From contig FWCC01000587.1 of the NCBI GenBank assembly GCA_900169235.1, positions 1 through 58,412 on the forward strand: a stretch of 58,412 bases of DNA, read 5' to 3'. Under the pieces are notes generated by a model. It searched no databases, had not been told where the DNA came from, and worked only from the letters and a program-made list of their open reading frames with translations. Within the stretch, counting starts at the first letter, position 1; the number at the start of each line of letters is the position of its first letter. The DNA is from Zarea fungicola (lineage: Eukaryota; Ascomycota; Sordariomycetes; Hypocreales; Cordycipitaceae). Shown one piece after another: positions 42,568 through 54,004 of this stretch. The position numbers were made by a program, and so were the translations under genes.

Positions 42568-44293
42568 ATGGGTCTCCCGTAAGTACCATGTTTGACTGGT
42601 TGCCTGGCGCTCTGTCAGCCAGTTCTTCACGCGCATCTGTCACTTATGGCATGCAAGTCTTGTCGCGTGCATTTTCTCACCATTCCGCGCATGTCGCACG
42701 CATTACGCGCCGATCCCACCGGATTCATGTAGCGCACTGGGATCCTTGCACAGCAGAGCGACTCGCGCACGCGCTTCGCTTGTCATGCTACCACAACGAT
42801 CATCTTGACAAACATGGTTCGCTAACCAACTCATCTATAGGCTTTACGTGGCACCTGTCGAATCCGATTTGGCTCACAAATCAGGTCATAAAAATGCAAC
42901 TACATCGCCACCGCGTACCTCGATCCGTCGCGTGGATCGTGCAGCGGAGCGGGAGCGACGCATCGGCACCCGCCGCGCGGCGGCCCGCATCTATGGCCCT
43001 GTGCAGCGCACTCTATCCACCATTAGCCAGGAACACCCTCTTCCATGGATAGAATCTGGAGCGGCACCTGAGAATGGCTCTGCCGGTTCAGAAGAGCGAA
43101 CGAATGATTCCATTCGCGAGATGGCGCGCAACGATGCTCGCCGAAATCGGAGAATGGAAGAGCACCTGGCGGCTGTTTTTGGTAATGGCTGGCAAGAATT
43201 TGGGCCGGAGCGTTCCACGGAGGAAGAGCGGCAGGAGGCCGACCTTGGTTGGTGGTCGGTTGACCCTCGAGGACGAGAGCGACGTCCGCGACTGGTAAGT
43301 CGTATCATGTCTTTTGATTACGCAATAATTGCTAACCTGGGCCATTAGCTCACCCCCATATCATCCCGATTCACCAGGAGCCCCGATACGTTGGGTCCGG
43401 TGGGTGGTGTACGCAATTCAGAGCAGCGTGTAACCGATCGCGCTGCACAAGAGGCCATTAGCACTCGCATACGCCTTGCCCAGCTTGCGCGGACAGGCTA
43501 TGTCAGACGCCGGAACCAGACTACACACCGCAGCACTGGAATGGTTGACGGTCTTGGTGACCGCGAGCGTAGCCTCAGCCCGGAAGGGTGGGATACCTTG
43601 CTCACAACGCTGGCACCAGACCCTCAGCCACCAAGTGCAAATACATCCTTTGCCTCGGGCACAGGTACAGGTACAGGCACGGGCACGGGCACGGCAACAG
43701 CAACAGCAACGAGCACGGGCACAGGCACGGGCACAGGCACACAGAGCGCTAGCCAATCGGCTGTTCAGCCGGCTACTGGAGGCTCGCGTCTTCCAGACGG
43801 CTTTGACGACTCCCCGATGGATTCAGGTTGTGAACACTCAGATGATGCAGCTGATTTTGAGGAGCCACGCCGTTTCATTCTACGTCACCACCGAGGCTCT
43901 CACCAGCGGCAGCTAGAGATGCTCCACCACCCTACTACACAAAATCGAGAGCAGGAGAATCCCAGCCAGCGTAGAGTGCGCGCGCGGCGCACTTCGCGTT
44001 TTGGCAGAGAAAACAACGAAGCCCCAAATGGGCCGGAACGGCAAGCACTGAATGGAGTGCCAATGCCAGATATCAATTACCGGGACTCGTGGATAGGCCC
44101 GGCTCTTGTCAGTGCGAGCGAGTCACAGAACACTGAATCTACACGCAGCGGAACCGTGCCCCCACAAGGAGAGGAGGATTGGTCAGGCATGCAACACATA
44201 ATGCGAAGCCTTGCGCGACGAGAAGATATACCAGACGAGTGGTGGGCTCAGGCAGGCCTCAGCCGCACATTATCTCGACAGGGGACGAACTAG
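42568..44293 (+). CDS. Conserved fungal protein of unknown function (MGLP start, disordered)
   Basis: Exons 42568..42578, 42841..43294 and 43349..44293, giving 469 aa. The first exon is only 11 nt (ATG GGT CTC CC), joined over a 262-nt intron to make MGLPLYVAPVESDLAHKSGH. This start resembles a hypothetical protein that I associate with Sordariomycetes. The rest is largely disordered, very rich in Arg, Glu and Ser, with a hydrophobic-aromatic patch LGWWSVDP, then Gly/Thr dipeptide repeats at about 259-286, and a C-terminal EDIPDEWWAQAGL helix that ends near the stop. The final WWAQAGL and the RRVRARRTSRFGR patch are possible binding or nuclear signals. Function unknown. Confidence 0.8.
43658..43741 (+). 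repeat. Coding Gly/Thr microsatellite
   Basis: Imperfect hexanucleotide repeat (units such as ACAGGT, ACGGGC, GCAACA) that encodes alternating Gly-Thr and Ala-Thr dipeptides in the MGLP gene. The imperfection at third positions indicates an old array. Length variation between strains is likely and keeps frame. Confidence 0.85.
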
Positions 44294-46128
44294 AAGGAAC
44301 TTGGATGAGCATTCTGTGGGAATGGCTTAGTGTATAATATCTGGTCTGCATGTAAATACTTTGGTTTTTGGGAGGAATGACGGCAACTCCATTTCGCTAG
44401 GCTTGCCATAATGGAAAAGAGGAACAAACGAAATCAATATATGACTGGCTGTCGGTGTAACAGCTCTAATTTTCTGCTATTTGACAGTGTGCTACTGATA
44501 TGTGTGCTGCTGCTATGGTTGCTTGTGATTTTATTGTGTATTTACCCTATTAATCGCACTGGGCCGCAAGACACGCGGCTGGCGGTTGGGCACCGAGAGT
44601 GGTACAAGATTTTTTTCTTCGGGCGATCCAAGTTAAATCCAGATCTCGTTTGCATTACATGGGACTGTTGAATTTTCTGGCTAAATTGTGCCCTACATCT
44701 GGACTGTGCTTGGACGCAGTATCAATCAGTTCCAGTGTCTTCACCTACTACTTACACCACTGTACGGAGTATATGCGGTTGCGATGGGTGGCATAGCCAA
44801 TCATTGTAGCATAGGTGCGCGGATGCATGCTCGGCGCCACCATAACATTGACATTTCAGATCAGAGACGGGCACATATTATGGCAGGGCCAGCTGGGGAG
44901 ATGAGATTTGTTATTTTTGTCTCTCAACGAGATGGGGGATAACTGGTATGTGCCGTCGCATGTCTCTAACTTGGTCGTACTAACATTTCGGTACCTGCCT
45001 AAGTGTAAGCTGTAGGCGGGTACACAATATATAGCGGGCATATTTGGTGCCATTGGTGGGCGTTCAAGCATTGTAGGCTGAAACAACCCCTGTAATCGAT
45101 CAGGTACCAGGCTGCAAAGGGATCGCAGCACCCTCACCATTGGACCAGGTTGAATGGAGGCTTGTGCGGTGCACAATTCCAGCGGTTAAACTCCTTTTGA
45201 AAAGCGGCAGTCTGCTGCATTAACGACAAACAATTCACAGCGCTGGATTGAGCTGTGGCGCATGGCAACCACTCAACAACCTCACCCAAGACCAAAGCAA
45301 GACCAAGCCCCAAGGCCGTCAAGCTGCCTGCTGCTAGAAGCAGGTACCGTGCAACTCCACTCCCTTGCTTCGGTTGTCATAACGGCACCATCTGCGTACT
45401 CAGTAACCACGACAGGACGGAGTACGGACCATCGATACTATTGCCGTTGCTGGCCGCTGCCAATTTCTGCTGTCTCGATTGCTAGTTCGCACCCCCTGCA
45501 AGCCAGAGTCATCCAGGTTCCGTCGTCTGCATCGAGGACTGTCAGTGCGCACCTAAATCGATCGGCTAGCCAATCTCACGACAGCAGGAACCTTGCGATT
45601 TTTGTCTCGACAACCTCTCCTCTCTCCCCTCCAACGCCCTCTGACCGCTTCCACCTCCCACGCCGTCACAGCTGGGACGCGGGTCGAGCCATTATACCAC
45701 ACAATCTAGGTGTCTGCAGCTCCATCACAACGCTTGCCCGATAAACGAAAAGCCACATGGTCTGCGATCCGACGACTTCCTCCATCCCTTGCCGCCAGAA
45801 GCCACCCCGGATGTGAACCCAGACGTGCATATCTCGAGGCTTTACTCTGACCTTTCCTTAATTCATTTTTGCGATCCGATTTCGAAGCACGCCTGCTCGC
45901 TGCTGGACACCGAGGCTTGACGATTTAACGGCATATAAAAAGAATACATTCATTTCCCTACTTGTTCGACCCTGCCTTGGTGATGCCACAACGCCTGGCA
46001 CTGCGATTTCGAAGAGTCGGCGGCAACCTGGTATAAATCAAAGGTGCATGTACAGCGCAGCAAATTCAAGGAAATAGGTCTCTGCAGGTGGACTGTTCTC
46101 CTGGGCAACCTGCCCCGTCATCGCAGCT
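44294..46128. other. Spacer and sepH leader
   Basis: 1.8 kb. Frames 44411..44671 (+) and 45262..45744 (+) have no supported domain; the latter sits in a C-rich leader upstream of sepH. The last kilobase is likely promoter and 5' UTR of sepH, which is long in related fungi; several upstream ATGs are present there. Confidence 0.5.
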
Positions 46129-49100
46129 ATGCCCATCGATCGGCACGCTCAGTATGGCGATGGACGTCCTGGCGTCGTGGCCGCGCGAGAAAAGAGCTCC
46201 ACGCCAGCCACGCCGTCCCGGAGAGACAAGGTGCGCGAGAGCTCCGCACTGCAAGATCCAATGCTCAAGGATTATGTACGTTGGGAAATCGCTGCACGGG
46301 ACGCCACATTCTTGTTCCAGGCGCCAAGCACATTTTACTTCCGCATGCATTCTTTACTAACAAAGATCCGTTCCTATAGCGTCTCGGAGAGTGCCTAGGC
46401 AAAGGTGCATTTGGCTCCGTCTACAAGGCATTCAACTGGAATACTGGCGAGGCCGTTGCTGTCAAGCAGATTAAGCTCACAGACTTGCCTAAGAGCGAGC
46501 TGCGCATGATTGAGGTGTGTTGCATCGCAGCCTGTGCGCCCATGTCGTGTTGCCTCATACTAACCACATATCCGACCCTTTGCAGAGCGAAATCGACCTC
46601 CTCAAGAATCTCCACGTGAGTTACACACGACCACGCAACCCGGCGCGGCCCTGGTACTAATCCTGGTCTAGCACGACAATATTGTCAAGTATATTGGCTT
46701 CGTCAAATCCACCGACTGTCTCAACATTATTCTCGAGTAAGCCTTCTAATTTTACCAGTTATCCTGCAGCGTGCATGGGCTGACGAGAATAGATACTGCG
46801 AAAACGGGTCCCTTCACTCAATATGCAAGTCATACGGCAAGTTTCCGGAGAATCTTGTTGGTGTATACATGACACAAGTCCTCAAAGGTCTCCAGTATCT
46901 GCACGACCAGGGTGTAATCCACCGTGATATCAAGGGCGCCAACATCCTCACAACCAAGGATGGTACTGTCAAGTTGGCTGATTTTGGTGTTTCTACAAGC
47001 ACACTGGCCGGTGGCCAGGACAAGGAGGCTCAGGTTGTTGGTACTCCGTATTGGATGGCTCCTGAAATTATTCAGCTTTCCGGTGCCAGTTCTGCCTCGG
47101 ATATCTGGAGTGTCGGCTGTACAGTCATTGAATTGCTACAGGGACGACCTCCGTACCACAACCTGGCGGCTATGCCAGCTCTTTTCGCCATTGTCAATGA
47201 CGACCATCCGCCTTTGCCAGAAGGCATATCTGCCGCCGCCAGAGACTTTTTGATGCAATGCTTCCAAAAGGACCCAAATCTGAGAGTGACGGCGAGAAAG
47301 TTACTAAAACACGCCTGGATAATCGGCTGCCGTCGGGCAGATGCTCCAGTTGCCAAGGCACCCGCCAATTTTAATGAAGCCGTTGAAGAAGTCAAGCAGT
47401 GGAATAAGGCGTTAAACTCTTCCGACGCCCACCCTCGCACCTCGACTGGCTCCGAGTCGCATTCCTCCTCATCGCGCTTCGCCGGCGGAACGCCAGCCAA
47501 AGGGCCTCTGTCGCTGCAAAAGTCGAAATTCGGTGTGCAGGCATTCAAAACACCAGAACTGGCGGATAACGATAATTGGGATAATGATTTCGACACCACA
47601 ATCTCGCCAGGTGCGCTCCAGCTACCACACCTTCGGGCCCAGGACAATTTTGGTGGCATGCTTTCTAGCGATCGACTAAAGGCCTTTGCTTCAGCAAACG
47701 ACTTGCGAAACGATAATAGCTACGATGATGACTTCGAGGGCGAACTCCTTACGATAAAAGGCCCATCACAGTATGACATTGACCTGCAGCAGCAGACAAT
47801 TCGACCCATATCCAAAGCCGCATTGCAAGCTGCCGAAACAAAGAGACATTCACGGCAAAAATCTATTCCCGTGAACTCTGCAAGTTCTCCAATGGCACCA
47901 ACCCGATCCCCTCCCAAGGCCCATTTCGGTAACAAATTTGAGCTACCGACTCGCCACGACATTGCGTTCCGCGAGCAAAGCGCCGAAGACTACTCTGACT
48001 TGTTTGTGGAGAATGAAAACGTATTCAATCAAAGAGTTAATCAAGTGAGAAAGGTTCGATGCATTCAATGGCTCTTAAATGTCTGGACTTTGCTAACCTT
48101 TTCCAGAACATTCGTGGCCCCGATTCACCACAACTCTTTCATCCTTCAGACCTTACAAGCCTTCCGCGCTCCATGTTAGCTCCCGACGGCAGCATTAAGA
48201 AGAAGCTCGCTTCCAGACCGTCAGTACTACCCGATCGGCCAATGCGACGCACGCGATCTTCAGTAGAGATCCAGAAATTTGCCGAAGATGACGACGAAGA
48301 TTTCTCGGATGTTTTCGGCCCTGAAAGTTCTAGTGCGGTTAAACCAGTCAGCGAGCGCGGCTCCGAGGATGGTGGTTTGATGCTACTCTCCAAAGTATCT
48401 AGCAACTCTTGGCTCGGCGACGATGAGGATGAAGACGATCCATTTGCGCTAATGGATCCCGGCTGGGACGAAATGGACTTGGAAGCAAATATTGCTCGTG
48501 ACAGACATGCACGGTTGGCAGAAAAGGTGGAGGACTTGGTCAGGTCGCTCACCATAGAAGAAGGCGAAACAACTCTGATAGAGATTGCCGAGGATCTGGT
48601 ACGTTTCTCTGATGACAAATTCCTATCAGCCATGTTCTAACTACTGTGCAGCTCGCGCTCTTATGGGAGAATACGGAAGCCAAGAATCTAATCATCAGCG
48701 CTCATGGACTGCTTCCGATCCTTGAGATTCTAGAGCCTTGTACAGTCAAGAGCAAGCAGTATATGATCCTGCAGCTTCTGAAAGTGGTCAATGCAGTAAG
48801 TCATTATATGTTATACTACACAGTAGAGGCTAATCTTGGTAGATTATTCTCGACGATGTTGAAATTCAAGAAAACCTTTGCTTCGTGGGTGGAATGCCCA
48901 TTATTACAAAATTTGCTGCCCGACAATATTCGGACGAAATCCGCCTAGAGGCGGCTGCTTTTGTGCGCCAAATGTACCAAACCTCGACGCTGACATTGCA
49001 GATGTTTGTCTCTGCAGGTGGCTTAAATGTGCTCGTGGAGTTTCTTGATGAAGATTACGACAATGCCCGTGATCTTGTCCTTATTGGTGTTAATGGCATT

Positions 49101-50903
49101 TGGAATGTCTTTGAACTGCAAGGCCCAACACCCAAGAATGATTTCTGCCGAATCTTCTCGCGCAGCAAAATCTTATACCCACTGGCTCTCGTACTCCATC
49201 GCGTGCTAGACGAGGAGGGCGAAGACGAGTTGGGAGAGTTGATCGAGGGCCGCATCGTCAATATCTTTTATCTCTTCAGTCAAGCCGAAAACTACGTAAA
49301 AGAAGTAGTGGCTGATCGACAAGTTCTAAAGAGTGTTCTCAAAGACCTTCGCCGCATGACACCGGTCCATCAGATTACGATGCTGAAATTCATCAAAAAT
49401 CTGTCCATGCTGTCGACAACCATTGAGACGCTGCATTCTGCCGATGCAATTGAGTTTCTCATCGACTTGCTTGGCTATGGCATGAAGAAGGCGCAAGTTC
49501 ATTTCCGTGAAATGTCCAACCAGGTGCTCAATACCTTGTTCAATCTCTGTCGTCTCAATAAAGAGCGGCAGGAAGACGCTGCCGTTGGTGGCATTATTCC
49601 CTTGCTTCTCCGCATCATGCACACGGACCGACCACCCAAGGAATTTGTGCTGCCGATACTCTGTGACATGGCGCACTCTGGATCCAAGGGGCGGCGGTAT
49701 CTGTGGCAGAACAAAGGCCTCGAGTTCTACGTATCTCTGTTGACAGACCAGTACTGGCAGGTGACGGCTCTCGATGCTATTCTCGTGTGGCTACAAGAGG
49801 AGACGGCAAATGTTGAGAGCCACCTTATTGATGGCAGCTTCACAAGGGCCATCATCAGCGGCTTCAACACGAATCGTTTAAACTCGTTTGATTCCAACCT
49901 GCTTGAGCCTCTATTGAAGTTGCTGCGTCTCAGCCCTGGTGTGGCCGCCTCACTTGCTAAGCCGGAAATGTTTGCCGGTATCGCGCAACGGTTGGGGCAT
50001 AAAAAGGCTGTCGTTCGTCTAAACTTGCTGCGTCTTGTGCGCACCATCATCGATGCTTGCGACAATGCGCTAGGTAATGGAGACGGTACCACGTCTCTTA
50101 ACAGCGCCCAAGTTAGGTCACTCATGGAAGTCATCCAGACGCTGGCGGAAACCGACACTGCCGTCCTTGTCCGCAATTTGGCAGCAGAGCTTGTGCGGTC
50201 CCATCTGGAGGGTCGACCGTCACCGACCACCATGCTGCGTCATGACAGCATTGCCTCTTCACAAGCAAGCTCCGTATCGTCCCGACGCTCTACTACAAGA
50301 CGCAACACAAGCTACACACCGCCCAGTCTGCAGTCGTCCACATCCTTCCCACAAACACCGACTCACCGCAGCCGGGCTAGTCTCGCGGGCAACGCGCTCA
50401 TTGAGGTGGCTGCCAGTCCCCGACGCGGCGTTCCTGGGTTGGATCGCGATGGCCTACTCTTACAGCAGTATCGTCCGCGCAGCCGAGACGGAGATTTGCG
50501 TACAAATCTCCCACGCAGGGTCAGTGGCGACGCGAGCTCGACGAGCAGTCACAGCAGCAGCGGCGTTTTTGTACCCTCGTCAGCGGCGGCGGCGGCGGCC
50601 AAGAGCCGGCTGCCCCGAACGTCCCTCGCGAGCATCACCTCTAGGGGAGGTGTTGTTGGCGCAGGCATGGGCATTCGCGGCGAGCCCGCACCTCCCATGG
50701 TGGTGCGCAGCGACAGCAGCACTAGCAATAAGGAAAACAGTGGTGCAGGCGGTCGGGTGATGCCTTCCTGGGGCGCTGCTGCTGCCATTGCAGGCGCAGG
50801 GGGTGGTGCCGTCGCAGCGGCGCGGCGAGACGGCGTACCACGAGAGTCGCGAGACCCGACGAACAAGCGACGATATCGAGCACCGAGTGATGCCCAATGG
50901 TGA
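46129..50903 (+). CDS. sepH: Septation protein kinase SepH (Cdc7/Cdc15-like)
   Basis: Eight exons: 46129..46275, 46380..46514, 46586..46615, 46672..46736, 46793..48044, 48107..48598, 48652..48795 and 48843..50903, giving 1441 aa; the third exon is only 30 nt. Kinase domain about 50-310: LGKGAFGSV glycine loop (55-63), Lys78 (AVKQIK), HRDIKGAN (Asp171, Asn176), DFGVST (Asp189), GTPYWMAPE activation segment. The middle carries acidic, Ser-rich linkers. The C-terminal half (about 755-1180) is an armadillo-like helical repeat region (e.g. LNVLVEFLDEDYD, LDAILVWLQEE), and the last 200 residues are disordered. SepH starts the septation initiation network that triggers the contractile ring. In the yeasts its homologues are S. 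pombe Cdc7 and S. cerevisiae Cdc15. The ATG at 46129 gives MPIDRHAQYGDGRP; an earlier start cannot be excluded. Confidence 0.96.
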
Positions 50904-52312
50904 AATTAAGATGATCTGATGAAATGGATGTTATTAATTAGATGGGGGGAAAGGGGAGATGGGAAAAAGAAATTCCTTAATAATGTCACGGATATTCCCG
51001 TGTTAACCAACCAATTTTTATACTTTTTTTTTCTTTTGTCCGTTTGTACTTTTTGAAAGGAGGAGGGAAAGGGAAAGGTTATGCTCTTTTTTTTGAATTC
51101 TTGATTGCATTTGCATTATTCTGAAACCGGGGGCGACGATGTATAAGAAAGCGAAACCTGCGGAGGGAGGGCAAACGAAGTATATGTTTAGAAAAGAAGC
51201 AGCAAGACACAACAAATATGTGTTTGGACGAAGGGTCAGCCATTGAGCCATGACAAAACGGAGATATATATACATGCATTTTATTCTGGTTCAAAACGTA
51301 CGTCTGTCTGCCATCTACCTGGTTGTTAGGGGTCTTGGGAGAGTGGACAAGAAAGAAAATGAGGCGAGGCCAGATTCAGTATTTGCCACAAATATTGCTA
51401 GCTTGCTAGGGAAAACATTTATTCAATACGAAGAAAGCAAAGTGTCCCGTGGTTTTTAGACCGTGGGCAGAATCCCCCCCAACACTACATAGACCAACGC
51501 CAGGACATATTTTAAAGATAGTGAGTAACTCACAGCTTACGTTCAAGAGCTTTGGCATCACATCAAGGTCATCAAACATGGTGGCAACGAATTGAATTAT
51601 GCCATATTCTAAACTACAAAGGTTCCTCCACATGTGCACGTCTCTTTGATAAAAGACTCCATTTTCAGGTCGTGCATAGACTCGCCATAGCAGAAGGACC
51701 CAATAACAACAGTGCCAAATGCAAAGGACGGCGGAAAGAAAAGAAGAAGGGAAAAAACATTACAGAAAAGTGAGAGCCACCCAAACCAAGACAAAAAATC
51801 GATTTTTCCCACTGCACCGACCAGGTCCGTTCAACGGTTTCCTGGACGGCATGCAACCAGGCTGTCTGTTTCCAGAGACGGGCAAGTGAGAGGCAGACTC
51901 AAGTCTAGGTCCGTCGATCGTGTCAAGTTGGCGTCTCGAATGCGTAGAGAAATAAACAAAAAACAAGAGATAAAAACACAACCATGGCTTTCGTTCGTCC
52001 ACTTTTCCTCCTCTGTAATGTTCCAAAGGGATATTCTGTTCCCATTGTGCAAGGCCGTAAATATAAAGTATAATTAATCGATGAAGGACAGACTGAGAAG
52101 TGAATTATAGTTTGTTGAGTAGTTATATAGTCGTCGTCATAGACTCTGTCGAGTGGTATTGACGGCGCCAGATATGATCAAAAAAGAAGAAAAAAACGGT
52201 GAAACGTTCAAATGCAGTCGGGGAGTCCGAGCAATCATATCACCAGTGTTCGGGCGTAAGTCGTAAGAATAAACAAAACGAAATGAAAGGGAATAAAACC
52301 GAGATGGCAGAT
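50904..52312. other. Convergent 3' ends, A/G-rich
   Basis: 1.4 kb between sepH and the glutamine-rich gene, which face each other. A/G-rich low-complexity stretches at 50940-51090 and 51710-51770. No gene supported; the part up to 52312 is the 3' UTR side of the next gene. Confidence 0.6.
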
Positions 52313-54004
52313 TTAAGCGACAGGAGTGGCCTTGCGTTTCTCAACGCTGGTCAGGACCATTCTGGGAGCCTTGCGCTGCAGATCAGCGGCGTCAGTGTCC
52401 TTCTTGAAAACAGTGGCAAACGAGTGGCAGGGAACATCAGAATCGTCACCCTTGCGACCCATCTGACGCGAGCCAGGACGGTCAGAGCCAATAGCTCCCC
52501 ATCCGCCGCTAGCCGAAGTCCTCGAGCTGGTGCACTCTTCCTCGCCAATAAGACTGCCGGAGCCGCTTCGGCCCGAGTCGGATTCGTTATCCGTAATTGG
52601 AGAACCCGAGTCTTCGGCAGTCTCGGACACGGGGCTCATGCTACCAGAGGAGCTGCAGGTACCCTTGCGGCGCGACAAACCAGCGCGAACCAGGTTATGG
52701 ACGGCGGAGCGTCGGGTGCGGGTGGCAAAGTTCTTGGAGCCTTCATACTTGGCCGTGGGCCTAGCCTTGAGCTCGTCAAGGGAAGGAGGGCCACGAGGCT
52801 GGCGGATAGGGTGCTCACCGGCACGAGCCTGGCCAGGACCGTAACCGCCAGTCAGAGGAGTGATGGGGAACGATGCCGTCTTGGGACCAGCGGATTTGGG
52901 GCCGTCAGAAGCCATGGCGGAGGCCAAGAGACTGTTGACGGGAGCAAGAGACGAGGCCTTCTTGTGACCGCGGCGGAAGGCATTGGCAGAGGGTGGCGGC
53001 AGCGGAGTTGTCGTATCGGTCGAGGGTGAGTCAAATCGCTTGGGAGGCGAGACACTGCGGAAAGAGTTGCGCTGAATCTCGGGAGGTGGCGATACCTGGA
53101 CACGAGGGAGAGCTTGCTGCTGGAGCTGAAGCTGCTGCTGTTGTTGCTGGAGCTGGAGCTGGAGCTGCTGAAGGCTATTAAACGACGAAGTGCTCTGGTC
53201 GCGATAGTGAACGGGTGACTGGATAGCAGCGCTGGCATCGACAAAGTACTGGCCGGTAGCCTGGTTGAAGTAGATCTGCTGGCCCTGGTTCATGGCGGCC
53301 TGAAGCTGGTGCTGCTGCTGTTGCTCAAACGAGGCCATCTGCTGTTGCTGGGGGCTGGAAATGTTGAGGTTCTGGAACTGTTGGACAGCGGCTTGCTGGG
53401 CGGCGGCAGCCTGAACATTCCTAAGCTGCTGCTGGAGAAGCTGCTGGCGCTGAGCAAGATACATGTTGGTGGCAACGAGCTGTGCGTACAGGTTTGGGTC
53501 CTGGTGCTGTTCATCCATGGAGAGCTCAGGAGGGGGCAGAACCTGCTCGACTGTATACTGCTGGGCCATCATGGACTGGTAGGCGGACTGCTGCTGATGT
53601 TGGTGCTGCGCCTGCTGCTGCTGTTGCTGCTGCTGTTGGGCACCGTACTGAGGATAGGCCGTCTTAGGGGCGTTGTAGTAGGTATCCTGACCGTAGCCGT
53701 GCAGATTGGCAGCCATGCTGTTCCTAGCAAACTGTTGAGTGGTGGGTGAGGTCAGACCAAACGAGGCAGTGGTAGCAGACTTGGGGGCAGTGCGGAGGCC
53801 GGCGAGGAGATGGGATCTGCTGGTTCGCGGGGTGGGAGCACCGTTGTCCTGGATTCCGGCCTGGTTCACGGTATCAAAGGACAGAGGCTTGATGGCCTGG
53901 CCGCCGCGACGGGAAGAGAGGCCGCCGGGAGCCATGGGCAAGCCGTTGGCGGACTGAGAAGAAAAGCTGTTGGAAGACATCTGAGCGTGGACACCAGTGT
54001 ACAT
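52313..54004 (-). CDS. Glutamine-rich conserved fungal protein
   Basis: Single exon, 563 aa, start MYTGVHAQMSSNSFSSQSAN. Low complexity dominates: poly-Gln runs at 123-130 and 280-297, Gln/Ala/Leu coiled-coil regions at 185-240, Ser/Pro-rich stretches after 300. A single strongly ordered-looking block occurs at 401-447: RQPRGPPSLDELKARPTAKY then EGSKNFATRTRRSAVHNLVR and AGLSRR, which I recognise as a conserved basic motif of uncharacterised Pezizomycotina proteins. No RNA-binding or DNA-binding fold is visible. Glutamine-rich proteins of this kind can be RNA-granule or transcription factors, but that is only a guess. A second start at MSSNSF (9th codon) is possible. Its long upstream region is pyrimidine rich on the coding strand (54650..55070). 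Confidence 0.85.
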   Translation of the reverse strand: MYTGVHAQMSSNSFSSQSANGLPMAPGGLSSRRGGQAIKPLSFDTVNQAGIQDNGAPTPRTSRSHLLAGLRTAPKSATTASFGLTSPTTQQFARNSMAANLHGYGQDTYYNAPKTAYPQYGAQQQQQQQQQAQHQHQQQSAYQSMMAQQYTVEQVLPPPELSMDEQHQDPNLYAQLVATNMYLAQRQQLLQQQLRNVQAAAAQQAAVQQFQNLNISSPQQQQMASFEQQQQHQLQAAMNQGQQIYFNQATGQYFVDASAAIQSPVHYRDQSTSSFNSLQQLQLQLQQQQQQLQLQQQALPRVQVSPPPEIQRNSFRSVSPPKRFDSPSTDTTTPLPPPSANAFRRGHKKASSLAPVNSLLASAMASDGPKSAGPKTASFPITPLTGGYGPGQARAGEHPIRQPRGPPSLDELKARPTAKYEGSKNFATRTRRSAVHNLVRAGLSRRKGTCSSSGSMSPVSETAEDSGSPITDNESDSGRSGSGSLIGEEECTSSRTSASGGWGAIGSDRPGSRQMGRKGDDSDVPCHSFATVFKKDTDAADLQRKAPRMVLTSVEKRKATPVA

